From Elysia marginata (Eukaryota; Mollusca; Gastropoda; Plakobranchidae): a stretch of 22,733 bases of DNA. Under the pieces are notes generated by a model. That model saw nothing but the letters and a program-made list of their open reading frames with translations, did no database searches and was not told where the DNA came from. The stretch spans positions 77,305 to 100,037 of the forward strand of contig BMAT01004466.1 of the NCBI GenBank assembly GCA_019649035.1, read 5' to 3'. Both the position numbers and the translations under genes were made by a program. How positions within the stretch are numbered: the first letter of the stretch is position 1; every line of letters starts with the position of its first letter. Below, piece after piece: positions 1 through 11,795 of the stretch.

Positions 1-572
1 GTTGTAGCTGTGCTTAAATGTAGCTACATAGATTAATTTTTTAAAGGAGTAATGAGCCATGTTAGAAACCATAAAACAACAGACAACATAGATGAGAAAA
101 ACAAAGGAAGCCCTCCAGGTTCACCTTAAGGGCGATAAAGTTAAAAAAAAACGCGCGGACACAGAAAAGTGGAATTAAACCACCCCCATTTCTGCGAAGG
201 TGAAGTGAATTAAAGAGAATCCTTTAAACACCCCTCTAGAGTGGAAATATTTTACTTCTTCCGTTCAGGGTGTAATTTTTAACTTGTCAACGCCAGAGCA
301 TCGACAGCTCGCCAACCGACTTAGCCATCTGAATAAGAAAATACCTTTAGATACAATAAACTGTTTACAAAACAGTAAAGATTTTTTCCTAAAAAGGAAC
401 ACAAAGAAAAAAGAAATATCCAACAACAAATACCTGCATATATATCTGTCAATCAATGACAAAAAGCAACAACAAAAAGCACACTAGAATTCACTACAAT
501 AAAGGAACAGAAGGGACGCATAGAAGGCCGTGTGCTCGAGAAGAATGATGTAAACCACCGTGATCTAATCAA

Positions 573-586
573 AGACCACGTGGTCT
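573..586. promoter_or_regulatory. 14-bp perfect palindrome with E-box
   Basis: AGACCACGTGGTCT is its own reverse complement and is centred on CACGTG, the canonical E-box bound by bHLH(-Zip) dimers. It is seen directly in the sequence; any binding or function is inferred. Single 14-bp palindromes can occur by chance. Confidence 0.3.
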
Positions 587-1504
587 ACAAATCAACGCTT
601 CGTACTCCATTCACCGAGAAGAAAGGGCACTCAGTGGTAAGGTAAATTGCTTATCATCGCCACGCAAACGAGGAAACCCAGGGGGAGCTGCTACTCAGCA
701 TCACAGTAGTGACAACAAGACAAAACTACAGCAACACCGACCAAAAACAAAGGACTTCTGAATCGATGTTCTACTTTCTCATCTCAATTTACTTTTATCT
801 CTACCACCATTAACCACTAGGATTTTATCTAAGTTCACTAGTAGTACAAAGGCAACAGCAACAACAATTACAATCACACCAACAACAACGACAGCAATTT
901 CAACAGCTGCTGCCTCTACGTAAGAGATACTTTTTGTACTACTCGTATAACAATAACTGCAACTATTTCTTCTGCAGCTGCAAGTAATACAAAGACCAAT
1001 AGGACAATGTGCCAGCAAATAATATTATTGTCTACGTGTAGCCTGAAGAGGTCCATGTATTAGCTTTAAAATAGACATAGGGAAAACTTTAAGAGACAAA
1101 CAAATCGATTTTTTTCAAAGGTCTTTATAACAAACCATATTGATTGCGAAATTCTGTTTCACTTTTGTGTCCTTCAAGCTACATTAATGAAATATGAAGT
1201 CACATCTATGAACTCATAGCGGCTAACAATGCAGACACACGGTGGATAATACTCCAGGAATTGAATAGTTGATTAAATGGGAACAGAATCTCATGGTATC
1301 TGCAGTTTGCTCCACTACTTTGGTGGTTTCAAACATGATGATAATTACATCGGCATTATCAGAGAGAACACTCAGGTTGAAAGAATTTAAAAAAATGAAG
1401 CCAAAGAAAAGCTTGCGTCCATTTGCATATCTTTCTTCATTCTTTATAAAAACAAGTTTAGCACTATAAATACAATTCTGTTATGAATGTACTACAAAGT
1501 TTAA

Positions 1505-1532
1505 ACTAATATATATATACACATATATTAGT
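1505..1532. repeat. AT-rich inverted repeat (hairpin)
   Basis: ACTAATATAT at 1505-1514 and its reverse complement ATATATTAGT at 1523-1532 flank an 8-nt AT-rich loop. It is a 10-bp stem embedded in a TA dinucleotide run, most likely microsatellite-derived. Confidence 0.5.
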
Positions 1533-3100
1533 GTCGTCATTAAAGAAGGCGATTTCTAACCTAACTTGAACAGTTTTAGAAGTCACTACAAGCGCTTCAG
1601 TCAATATTGAGACGTTTTATCACAGCCAGAACAAGCTCACTTACTTATCTCCTCGCCCAATCATTGGCTAGAGTTGAAAATCGATTTAAATATAATTTTA
1701 AGACAGCAGATTTTTTCGCTGAGGTTTTGGAAGATATTCGTTACTTTGCTTTAGAACAAGGGCAAAGACATAACTTTCTCAGTGGGTATCCAACGCACGA
1801 GACAAAAAAAAAAGCGGCAGAAGTCAAGGGATGCGCTAGAATATCATGCCACGCGCAGATCACGCTAAGCCTACAGTATTACAGTTCCTAGAAATGAAGT
1901 CCTGCCACTTCCACAGACTCTGACTACTTCATTTAGCCTGAAGGGGTGAAGTGCCGGACAAACACTCACATTTACAGGCTGTGCTTGACGAAGTCAACGC
2001 ATGTTCCCATCAGGGAAACAAAATGGTCATGATTTTGTGCGTCTTCACATCTTCTCATTTCCTCTTTTTAAGCCGCCTACTTTTATTAATCACTATTCAT
2101 ATAATTCAAATTTTCAGCCTTTTTTTGACATCCTGCATCGCTCAGAATGCTTTTTTAAAGTCTATGATACTATCAGAGCTAACCTCCCACCTCCCGTACG
2201 TTTAACTGAAAATGAAATTTAGAATTTAAAACTTCTCGAATCATGCCCAGGCCCCTATCACAAAAAATTATCGAATTTTCAATGGTTGATCATATGGCTT
2301 ATAAAGTAAATTACACTAAAGCAAGGTTTCTTCGATGCAGCGTCCTTTGAGACTGGGCATATACAACCTCCAAGAAACACTCCATCTCCCACTACCCTAA
2401 AATCAGTAAAAAGAAAACACAACGAAAAACAATACACAAAATTCATCTTGCTTATTTACCCACTCAGAGAAACCCAACATTTGAGGCGAAAGATATTTCA
2501 CCCCTCTATTTCTAGCCACACCCACCCACATATTATTCACAAATAGAAATCGAAAGAGAAGAACTTTTTGACTTCTCTATACTAACCCGAAAACCTAGAT
2601 ACATAATGTACTGAAAATCTGCGCATTGCATTTCTTCTATAAGAAAATATTCAGACACGTAGCAACAAGAAATATTAAAAAAGATTGTGGAGTTATAACG
2701 GCATAGAACCAACACTCTATATAAAGGTTTCAACATCAGAAAGCAGATGCAAGTGCAATAACCTCGTTTATGAATATATGTGTGGCACGAAGATGAATTG
2801 ACAACCTTAACGATTGGTGGCCAGCTGAAACAATGGTGTTCATAATTCTTATCAAAGAAATATGATGCTCAACTTTACTGTACCCCTGAACAATATTCTC
2901 ATGATTACTTCAGAATAATCACATCACATATCAAACAAGCCAATCAAGTTTTAGACCTCTAGGGGTCCAAGTTAGATTACAAAGAAATCTGGGAGTGTGG
3001 AGACAAGAGCTGCTGGAAATTGGTAATGACAAGAGCGTCTCGCCATGGTGGCTACCAGATTCTACACCCTTAGCAGTGTACGGTCTTCCTTGTCTGTGAC

Positions 3101-3120
3101 GGGGCGGGGGTGGGGTTGGG
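3101..3120 (+). other. G-quadruplex-forming motif with GC box
   Basis: GGGGCGGGGGTGGGGTTGGG has four runs of three or more G separated by loops of 1, 1 and 2 nt, satisfying the strict intramolecular G4 pattern. The left half also reads as a GC/GT box of the Sp1/KLF type. It sits alone in AT-rich DNA. The G strand is the template strand for unc-13 transcription, so the nascent RNA would be C-rich. Confidence 0.75.
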
Positions 3121-4357
3121 CGCTAGGTCTACATGAGCACGAAACGCGACACTTCTATACAGCTGAATCCGGACTATAGGTGATGTTACTTCATGATAAA
3201 ACTTGATCATTTGTAGACTATGGAATTTGAAAATAAATGCTCGAGAATTAAAATTTCATGGAAAATTAAAAGGCTTAACTAGTATAAAAACAAATTCAAA
3301 CAAAGCCACAATGTGTGGTGTCAGAAATTCAAACTATAACCGGACAATGATGAAATTATGTACTCGCCCCCAAAAGCGAAGCTTTTAGGTAAATCTCTTC
3401 GATGTGAATAAAATACAAACTTTCTGAAGTTAAAACCCTCGAGTGAGTTTGCAACCTACTTCATATTTAAAACGTAGAAAAACGCACCTGGAGAGAAAAA
3501 ACGAGATGATTTCATTTCTAAGCATCATTATTTTTTTAGCTCTAACGTACATTAAAAAATCAATATTTACTCTATTGAGTTCTGCTTCTTGTGATCGCAG
3601 CTATTTCCACATTAGACTGCTTAAAGAATTTCATAGTGCGGTTTTTTTTCAGTTATCCACATGAGTCGTTACTTAACGTCTCAATCAACTGATTTTATAT
3701 GTAAGCAGTAGCTGTATCATTTCCGTGCTACTAGAAATGGACAGACAGCTGGCGAATTTTTTAGGACTGCGTTCAAACTGTAGGCCTACTCATGGTTCCA
3801 ATCTGCGATGGCATACTGATTAATTACTTGTGCATTCGGTTGCGGAAATTAATTAACATTGACATGATGCTATTCAGTTTTTGTAGCTTGTAGATTTTGC
3901 TTTGGATATCTGCTTGATAGTATAGATATTACAAACGACAATTGACATTTCTCTTTTTTACTGATACTATTTTTCTAAACATTAAATCTCTGTTTCCGGA
4001 CCTATATTGTAGCCAATCTAAGAGAAACCCCACCCAATACGGTTCTTATGTATATTGAAAAGACCAAGTTTATTTTTGCCTGTTCAAAATTGGCTTTTAG
4101 AGTCCGATAAAATTGAAACTTTGTAGAAGAAAACTATGTGTGATAAAAAGCCAATCTCTAACACAGCATGTTTTCAAATCACAAGGAAACGCGATACCGG
4201 TTACTTATTCATCAGAAAGCTCTTGATACTGCATAGCAACAATGATATATAGGCGATTGGTAACAACATTTTTCTTACGTTCCTATGTCGACACATCCAC
4301 ACGCTAGCTCCTTAGCTGAGATCAGGTAAATAAATTTAAAAAAAAAGGACGTTAAAA
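3121..4357. other. Noncoding DNA, nothing recognised
   Basis: AT-rich intronic sequence. Small open frames at 3203-3388 and 3443-3664 are short, of unconstrained composition and without family resemblance. No repeats, RNA genes or splice-bounded exons were recognised. Confidence 0.5.
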
Positions 4358-4432
4358 AGATACAAAGCTTACAAAGATACGAACTTTAAAGATTCGAAGT
4401 TTAACAGATACGAAGCCTGAAGACACGGCCTT
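4358..4432 (+). repeat. Degenerate ~16-bp tandem repeat (about 5 copies)
   Basis: The hexamer AGATAC or a one-base variant recurs at 4358, 4375, 4390 (AGATTC), 4406 and 4421 (AGACAC), spacings 17, 15, 16 and 15. Most copies continue as AAAGCTT, GAACTTT, GAAGTTT or GAAGCCT. This is a small, decayed minisatellite, immediately to the left of the trinucleotide arrays. Confidence 0.7.
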
Positions 4433-4576
4433 TCCAGATGACGTGCTCATTTCACCAAAGCTTTAAAAACGTGACTTTGATTAAAATTCCAAGCAAGAAA
4501 AAAATTTTGAACAGAAATCTATATCAGATACAAAGGCATTGCCAAAAAAGTACTGCATTTATCTTCATAACAACAG

Positions 4577-4577
4577 C

Positions 4578-4630
<53 letters not shown>

Positions 4631-4672
4631 CATCATCATCAACACCGTCAGTAGCACGCCAATGCGACAAAC

Positions 4673-4706
<34 letters not shown>

Positions 4707-4779
4707 TCATCATCGTCATCATAATCATCATCATCATCATTATCATCATCAACATCATCATCATCAACAACAACAATAA
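4577..4779 (+). repeat. Compound trinucleotide microsatellite (AAT)n-(ATT/ATC)n-(CAC)n-(CAT)n-(CAA)n
   Basis: An uninterrupted AAT run of about 14 units (4579-4620) switches directly to ATT, then CAT units. After a roughly 30-bp non-repeat spacer (AACACCGTCAGTAGCACGCC and following), CAC, a long CAT array with interruptions, and CAA units follow. Translations of all frames are homopolymers (Asn, Ile, His, Ser, Asp), so the open frames here are artefacts. The AAT-to-ATT switch forms an inverted repeat. Confidence 0.95.
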
Positions 4780-5460
4780 CAACCATAACTACTTAAAGAG
4801 TGGCAGCGACCTAAAACAACTGAAAAACAAAATTAATGAACAATGCGCAAGATCGTCTAGTTACTTCATAGAGTCTAGGACCAGAGTTCAGTTGATTAAG
4901 ACCACAGCAATTATAGGTGGAGAGAAGGAGGGTGAAAGGGGGGAAACCAAGTAACTTCTATAAATGGCATCATCAGACACGAGACATCCGGGCGATGACT
5001 ATCAAGCTTGCTCTCTCTCATCTCTTTTAAAAATTTGTAATGCTGGATGGCGCTCGTGGCAATTACGGCGGAAGAAAAAAAAAAAAAAAACCAACAAGCA
5101 TTGATGAAAGCTTTTCCATCAAACTTACAAAGCCAGACTGTCAGATTACTTGTTTGAGCTCCATAGGTACCTATTGTATTTAGCAAACAATTATACTGGA
5201 TAAAAATTGCTCGTCATGTCAGTTTTTTGGTCGAAGATTAAAGAGATATAGAAGTAAAGTATTCCTTAATAAACACGGCTACAACCTTGTATTTTGAGGT
5301 AAAAGTAGTAAATCAAGGGGAAAAAACATTGTGAAAACCTAAACCATATGACTGGCGCAAAAAACAAAAACATAAGTATTAAATGTCTCAATGATAAATA
5401 AAATATAGAAAAAATTTTTTACATTGCTGGAAAGGAAACAAAACACTAAAAAGGTGATGG
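4780..5460. other. Noncoding DNA with a 16-nt A run
   Basis: No gene recognised. A run of 16 A residues at 5075-5090 could be a retroposed tail or a simple poly(A) microsatellite; the sequence upstream resembles no known SINE to me. A minus-strand frame across it (4911-5186) encodes a Phe run and looks spurious. Confidence 0.45.
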
Positions 5461-5461
5461 A

Positions 5462-5501
<40 letters not shown>
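5461..5501 (+). repeat. (GAT)n microsatellite
   Basis: About 13 ATG/GAT units in a row, followed by looser copies to about 5553. The apparent Met-rich frame through it is an artefact of the repeat. Confidence 0.95.
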
Positions 5502-5503
<2 letters not shown>

Positions 5504-6394
5504 GAGGTGCAGGGACGTGATGGAGATGATATTAATAATGATGATGGCGATAATACCAAGTGGTATATCATCAACAACTGTCAATAAGCAAGTCATACCG
5601 ACATCTCAAAGAGGTTCAGTGAAAAACAGAGAAACCTCCAACAAACCGAGGAAATCTATACCCTCAAAAATGCGACTCAAATAATAAACATAATATTTAA
5701 TAGAAAAAGAGATTTTCAATACCCATTATTTATAGTAGGATTAAATACAATTTCGCAAACTTGACTGCATGTATTTTATTTGCAGCAAATAAAACCAGCA
5801 ACAGCAAACAATAAAAAAAAACAACAACAACAAATAATCGAAATATTCCTTAGTGTTTGTATGTTGAAACACCCGTGGAAATTCCAGTAATTCCAGTAAA
5901 CAAAAGGGAAGGGTGGGTGAAGTTATTTATAATACTATGGGTCAAGAAATGGTCAGAAAGTTTCGGATTTGAACCAAAACGGATACCAGGCTCTATAACA
6001 TTTTCTTAGAGCTACAAACTACATGGTCAAAAAATATCATAGTAATTATTACATTACTCGTATATTACCAGTTTACGGTCCAAGGGCCTAAATACTCGAG
6101 GCATATAACTTTTTTCGCACATCACATTTTCCGTTTGGAAAAAAACACCGCAGAATATTAAAAACTGATAAAACGCAAGATGAATCACATAAGAAAAACT
6201 TTATGCCAAGTGCTGAATGAATTCTTGTAATCTACATCCACTCTGTAAAAAGTGAGAAAAACCATCTTGATAGACACAATCTCCAATGCACGCAAAAATG
6301 ATCAAATAATGATCTCGGTCCAGCAATGCTTTCGAAATGTCAAATCTGTGGCGAGAAGATATCATGTTTTCCACAATGGTATTTTCAGCACCTC
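5502..6394. other. Noncoding DNA, minor simple repeats
   Basis: AT-rich. It contains a short (AAC)n run at about 5818-5834 and a 9-bp tandem duplication (attccagta twice, about 5881-5898). No exon with family resemblance is seen. The lower part (6201-6394) continues the minus-strand open frame described for the adjacent CpG-rich patch. Confidence 0.5.
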
Positions 6395-6745
6395 CATGTA
6401 GCCTGAGGGACTGCGGATGAAAGTAAGGGCCGGGTAGGGCTGGTATGTGGCTGGCACCGAGACAGTAGTATGTACGTTTAAATCCACATCTAGCCCCGGA
6501 ACCCGGAGTGCCGGGCTGGCGAGCACTGTCACAGCGGCGATCCTGACAACAGACTAACTGGCTACTGCCAGGGTCGCCGCCAACACGACACAGACCAGAG
6601 CTCACTCGCTGGCGAGGCCAGAGTTCCACACAAGGCTGTCCTCTGGACTAGAGGACAGTGGCACCGCGAGAAGGCTCACGCAAAACAAAGTTATTTACAT
6701 TTCCGTGTATGTACCGGGTTCAACTGCGCCTAGCTTCTGCGCGCC
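6395..6745. promoter_or_regulatory. CpG-rich patch, candidate internal promoter or unrecognised exon
   Basis: A roughly 350-bp patch distinctly richer in G+C and CpG than its surroundings (for example CCCCGGAACCCGGAGTGCC, GCGCGCC, GTCGCCGCC). On the minus strand a frame is open from about 6644 to the stop at 6201, without an in-frame ATG in its upper half; its peptide resembles no family I know. A minus-strand donor-like GTGAGC lies at 6605-6600, preceded by the open stretch SPEDSLVWNSGLASE. Possible readings are a CpG-island-like internal promoter with a 5' leader exon for a shorter unc-13 isoform, a lineage-specific exon, or an old inserted element. None is proven. Confidence 0.35.
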
Positions 6746-7062
6746 TTCACTGAAGTAATTGTCGTGTTTTTTTATTTGTTAAAATTATGTTGAAATACGC
6801 GAGTTAAACATATAATTAGCTAAAATTCTGCAATGTTACACCATTGTTACTACCCCTTTTTACATTAACATGGGTGCACAAGATCGTGTCAGGATGCTCT
6901 ACTTCCAGTTATGACATTTCAATTGAGATGTTGCGGACAATGTTTTGCAAAAAAGAAAATGAAATGATAGATGTAGAGTTTTTCCTAAACATGTCGCTTT
7001 ACATCAATTTTCACTTGACAAAAAAGTCACCTTGCAAATTGAAAAATAGTTAATCTCTCTTT
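6746..7062. other. Noncoding DNA, nothing recognised
   Basis: AT-rich. The plus-strand frame 6844-7053 shows no family resemblance and is bounded by simple-repeat DNA. Confidence 0.45.
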
Positions 7063-7159
7063 AACTAATAATAATGTAAATAATAATAACAATAACAATA
7101 ATTATACTAAGAAGAAGGAAAATTATAATAACAATAATAAAATAATAATAAAAAGAGAG
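7063..7159 (+). repeat. AT-rich AAT/AAC simple-repeat block
   Basis: Interrupted TAA/AAT and AAC trinucleotides, for example AATAATAATAACAATAACAA, with a few non-repeat interruptions. Confidence 0.85.
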
Positions 7160-10100
7160 GGGAAAAACTAAAGAAAACCATAAGAGGTATAATATTTTAA
7201 AGTGAAGTTTTGTTTTTCAGTGTAATTAGAAGAAGTGATAGTCAGGGTAGAGATGAGATAATTTTTGAAATAAGCCCAAGAATGGCTGATTGCTCTGATC
7301 TGCAAGCTGAGCTAAGAGGACGATTATAGTTTTTAAATACAAGGTCAAGATGACTTCGAGTATTGCAGGCATTAGAGTATGTCAACAACAATTGTTTAAA
7401 AAATCAACGATGGTATGATCGTATTGTAAAGTAGTAGGATCACGACAGACACGTTGAATCACACTAACTTGTTTTTACGCGTGGGCTAGCGGTAGGCTGG
7501 TTATTAAAAAATCCTAAATCAAATATCCATTGACATTCGATGGAACAAAGGGAAAAGAAAACAAACATAATCACTGCTTGCTGTTAGCTTAAGACGCTCT
7601 TGGCCTAAAAATATTCTGGTAGAATTTTTTCATAAATTGCTTCCTTGGCATGATTGGGATAACAAATTGTAATTAACATTTTAGGGGTATGAAAACATTT
7701 TATACTACTAAGAGTGTAATATTATCCTCATATTGTAATTAGATAGATCAGTGGATTTCATCATTGTTTTTACAAAATGCGTGGGAACGTTTGCATAAAA
7801 AGTCAAGTCAAAGTACTCAACGTGTATGAGAGATATATGAGCACGATAAGTATCTCGAGCCAGGGTAAAGCGAGGCAAGATGAAGCTTAAAACCTATTCC
7901 GCGAGAGCGTGTGACAGCACTGACCACCAAGCAATGAAAGGTAAATGTCGGAGGTGGACAATCTTCTGCGCCGCTGCCGTCCTTCCTATCTTGACCAACA
8001 CAGCGAGACAGCTGTCAAACACGAAAAGGAAATGATAACACGCCGGATTCCACGGACAAAAACTCAAACAGCTTTTAGGCCTGCACTAATGGCGTATGGC
8101 ATGTGATTGAAGATTTTCTCCGTGAGCCTGAGAACAGTGAGGCAGAGCTGTAGAAAGATGCCTATGCGATGGAAAAGGAATGTAGTGTTGGAGTCGGATC
8201 GATAGGAAAAGATAGTTATAAACGAGATATGAAATACCGGTACCGAACTCACAGCTAGGCCAGGTATCCGGGCAACACCATCACAATTCACAGCTTAGCG
8301 TAATTAAACGTTTTCGCAAATTTTAAAACGATTAACTAAGGAAAACCCAAGCAAAAAGATACCCAAAAACGTCGTACCGTACAAAACCACAAAGATATTA
8401 CAACTAAGAAGAAATGAGGTATGTAAACAGGTATTTTACTACCACAACAAGACCTTCATTAATAGTAATACATTTGCAAGAAACTGATTCATTTGTTTTG
8501 AGTTGAGAATAATGTAATAAAAAGACTGGAGAGCCATTCCTGAAAAACAAAGACAAGAAGTGACTAGTACAATGAAGGTCAGTTATAAAATGTAGGCGTA
8601 AATAATAAGATTCAAAAACTCGAAAACCTTTGGTTTTAAAGGCAAGTTTTATATAATGAAAATCCTCTCGCAAAAGAATATAATGTGCCATATATCTTGA
8701 AAAAGCTCTTTGTGTATGGGCATATATAACGATTGGCAATTGCAAAAGACAGCATTAGACAGGCATATAATCAATCTAATTGAACCACAGCTGAAAATCC
8801 TTGCGGACAGCTATTGTTAACTTAAGGCATTTCGTCTCAATCACATCCAGTCTCAGCGACATTTACTCGTGAAATATAACCTTTCATGTAAACTAAGATC
8901 AAAGGGGACGTTATCCTAAGAAATTGTTGAACGCTAGCGATCCAATGCTAGCAGAAAAAGTCATAACGCATCAATGTATTTATCAACACCGTTACAGTTT
9001 ATCTTTCTATGTTTGGGTCTGGATTTAGAGTGTGTAAATGGTGAATTGAAATAATATGCTGACAAAAATTACGTACTACCCGCCCTTGCGCCTTTATGCC
9101 CCAACCTGCAGCTTTAAGCCGCTTGAAAGTAGAAAAGTCTCACCACTTGAACATAATTCTATCTTTCTCTTTACCTTGACTTAAATATTCTATTTATCCT
9201 TTTCTTTTGCAATTGTTATTATTTTTTGAAAATGTTAATGAAAGCGCTGACTTGAATTCGATTTAGCTTGAACCATAGTAAAGATACTTTATCCCCTTAA
9301 TTTTTTTCTATCCGAACCATTGTAAATGTCACGCCTGTTGGGTAATATGTACATAAAATGAATAACAACTCCGAGAAAATTGAACAAAAATAGCAAATAG
9401 AAAAAGCTTTAAAAGAGAGCGAGTGGTTGGGTGGAGGAGAGGCTGTGTAGGCTTTACAATCATAAACATTTTTTTTATATTCTCTCCGATTTTGGATCTC
9501 TTTATCGGCCTATATCAGTTTGAACGACTCCATGCAAATGATTTCTAGTGCGCATGACAAAAGACACTTGACACTAAGCAGCACTTCATAAAAATTGCTT
9601 TGCTCTTATTTGAAATCAATTCCAAATGCCTTTACGCATTTCTTGAGCCAAAGCATCAGTTTTCATTTCGGAAATGACAAATATTTTTAATAACCCAGAT
9701 CTAGAAAAATCTTTTGAGTAATGGAGATTTGAAAAAGAAATAATTATTTGGTGATAGCTTCAAAATTCTTCAGCCTTCAGCAACGACAGCACCCGTTGCC
9801 CTATGTGCTCTCAAATTTGCACGGGTAACAGATTCGAGAAATCCAATTCAGAGCACATAATATACACATTAAATCTGGGTTGAGCTCAAACTATCGGATC
9901 AATAAAATCTTATTAAAATCAGGGACTGCATTTAAGTCTAGACTAAAATCGAAGTGCAATTCACTAAACTTATTATTTTAAGACAAAAATATTATCATGT
10001 TCATTTGTAGAGGAAATAATCGGTCACAGGATCGATAACATATCCATTACTATGGCTAGAACTGCTACATCGAGATTTGTATTAGGACTCTGCAAGTATC

Positions 10101-11196
10101 TCACAGTTTGACGGGACGGCTTATCAGAGTCCAAAAAAAACAAAAAAGTTTCTATTTATAACAAATATATAATAATAGACTTCTTTCTGCCTGAGCAGTT
10201 CTTCTTAAGTTAAAATTCTGCGCTTCAAAAGTTAAAAAATAAAATAGAAAAATTACTTTTTCCCCGTATCTTCAATAGTACACATTTAATTGAAAAGAAA
10301 AATTGAGATTAAGTTTATTGAATGAGACCCACACCCCTCGATCTTCTACCTTTTGTGGATCAATATCTTAGAATAGAGAAAAAAAATACAAAAAAAATGT
10401 TTAAAATTAATCAAACAGCGAATGAAATACAAAGAAACACTTATAATTAATATAATCTTTGCATCAAAGTTATTAAATTTCAGAAGGCACTTTAAAAAAT
10501 ATAAAGCAGAGTTAAATATCAAACTGAATTTCTTCAGCCTACACTTCTTCTTAACATAATTTTAAAATTCTAAACAAACGATATAAACATTTTTTAAATT
10601 AAAGCATGTAACAAAATAAAGAATAAAGTGTATGTAGAATGGAAAAAAAAAGTAAAACAAAATATGAAATTCTTTTGCAATTTTTTTTCTTAATAAAAAT
10701 TCCACTGGAAACGAAGTTATGCAAAGTACCAGCAGAAAGAAAAGATGTTAATATGTAAAAACTCTTAACCGGCAGCAAGGACAACATTTTAGATTTAAGG
10801 ACATGGCCTACTTTTGATGCAGTGCGTTATGTATTAATTCTTTAGTATAAACCTTTCCTTTCCACAGAAAATAACGAAAAAAGGAACAAACGAATATTTG
10901 ACAAATTATCAAAACAAAAATTTAAAAAATTGGGCAAATTCAAAGAAAAGCGGATTCAAACATTCATGCCAATACGAGACAATCAGTGAAGCTATTTTCC
11001 CTTCGTTCTTTTTGCGCTGCTGCATTTTGTGAATACATTAATATAACAAGATTTTGTTTTGCTTTGGCTTCTGGTTCGACTTATAGAGGACTTTTCATGT
11101 TACGTGCATATTATTTTCGCCTTAAGTAGAATTGGAACCAGCGCATAGTAAATAACATCAGATTAAACTATGCATTTCAAAAAAGTTTATTCAAAG
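7160..11196. other. Long noncoding stretch, no gene recognised
   Basis: About 4 kb of AT-rich presumed intron. The minus frame 8404-8745 (113 codons, beginning at TTG) is the longest open frame but has hydrophobic, AT-driven composition and no recognisable homology or splice boundaries. A locally GC-richer interval around 7900-8060 gives only a 41-codon open minus frame. 10100-10760 is especially A/T-rich with poly(A) and poly(T) runs. I see no RNA gene or mobile element here. Confidence 0.5.
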
Positions 11197-11635
11197 CGAG
11201 AGATAGATAGAGAGAAAGAAAGAGAGAGGAGGAGGAACAGAGAGAGATAGAAAGAGAAAAAGAGACAGAGAGACAGATAATAATAAATAATAATAAATAA
11301 ATAACTTTTATATAGATAAAGGAAGAGAAAGAGGAAAAGAGAGTGTGAGGAAGGCAGGGAGACAGAGAGAGAGAGAGAGAGGTAGAATGTTAAATAATTA
11401 TGAGAGGCAAAGGCGTCTAAAGAGAAGAAAAGACTGGCAGAACAGAAAAAAACACAGGTGTATTCAAAAAGAGAGGGTTAGGGGGAGAAAGAGACAGAGA
11501 CACAGAGAAAGAGACAGGCAGACAGACTGGCAGATAGACAGGGACAGATAGGCTTAGAAAGAAACGCAGCAAAGTTGGAGAAACATATGTGCAAAGGGAC
11601 AAAGGGAGAGAAAGAAAGAAAGAGAGAGAGAGAGA

Positions 11636-11676
<41 letters not shown>

Positions 11677-11795
11677 TGTGTGTGTGTGTCAGCGAGATTG
11701 GTAAAGAAAGAAAGGCGGATAGATGAGATAAATAGAAAGATAGAGAGAGATAGAGAGATATTGAGAGAGAGAGAGAAAGAAAGAAAGAGAGAAAG
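11197..11795 (+). repeat. Long GA-rich purine tract (GAGA/GAAA/GACA microsatellite cluster)
   Basis: About 600 bp dominated by GA, GAAA, GACA and GATA units on the plus strand, including a long uninterrupted GA run (about 11621-11673) followed by a short GT run (11677-11688). Interruptions include an AAT block near 11279-11305. The unc-13 transcript would carry this as a CU-rich tract. Open frames (Arg/Glu on plus; Ser/Leu on minus) are repeat artefacts. Confidence 0.95.

Larger units (their letters stand above)
1..3100. other. Intronic/noncoding DNA, no gene recognised
   Basis: AT-rich sequence lying where a long unc-13 intron is expected. Short open frames occur on both strands (for example 1607-1891 plus and 2533-2736 minus), but they mostly lack ATG starts, show no family resemblance and are not bounded by convincing splice-site pairs. 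Apart from a 14-bp palindrome (573-586) and an AT hairpin (1505-1532), nothing stands out. Confidence 0.55.

Noticed and set aside
1607..1891. 94-codon plus-strand frame
   Set aside because: No ATG start, no recognisable family, antisense to the gene, no convincing splice sites.
4438..4779. Open frames with poly-Asn, poly-Ile and poly-His
   Set aside because: Direct translations of trinucleotide arrays.
5075..5090. A run as tail of a retroposed SINE or pseudogene
   Set aside because: No polymerase III boxes, coding resemblance or target-site duplication could be recognised.
6712..6735. GGTTCAACTGCGCC as a tRNA/SINE B box
   Set aside because: Only a partial match and no A box at the proper distance or cloverleaf potential.
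8404..8745. 113-codon minus-strand open frame
   Set aside because: Begins at TTG, hydrophobic AT-driven composition, no family resemblance, no flanking splice-site pair.
8779..8800. Minus-strand QLWFN, resembling the tail of the Munc13 calmodulin site expected in the next exon
   Set aside because: A stop follows at once with no donor, and there is no usable upstream acceptor in phase 0.
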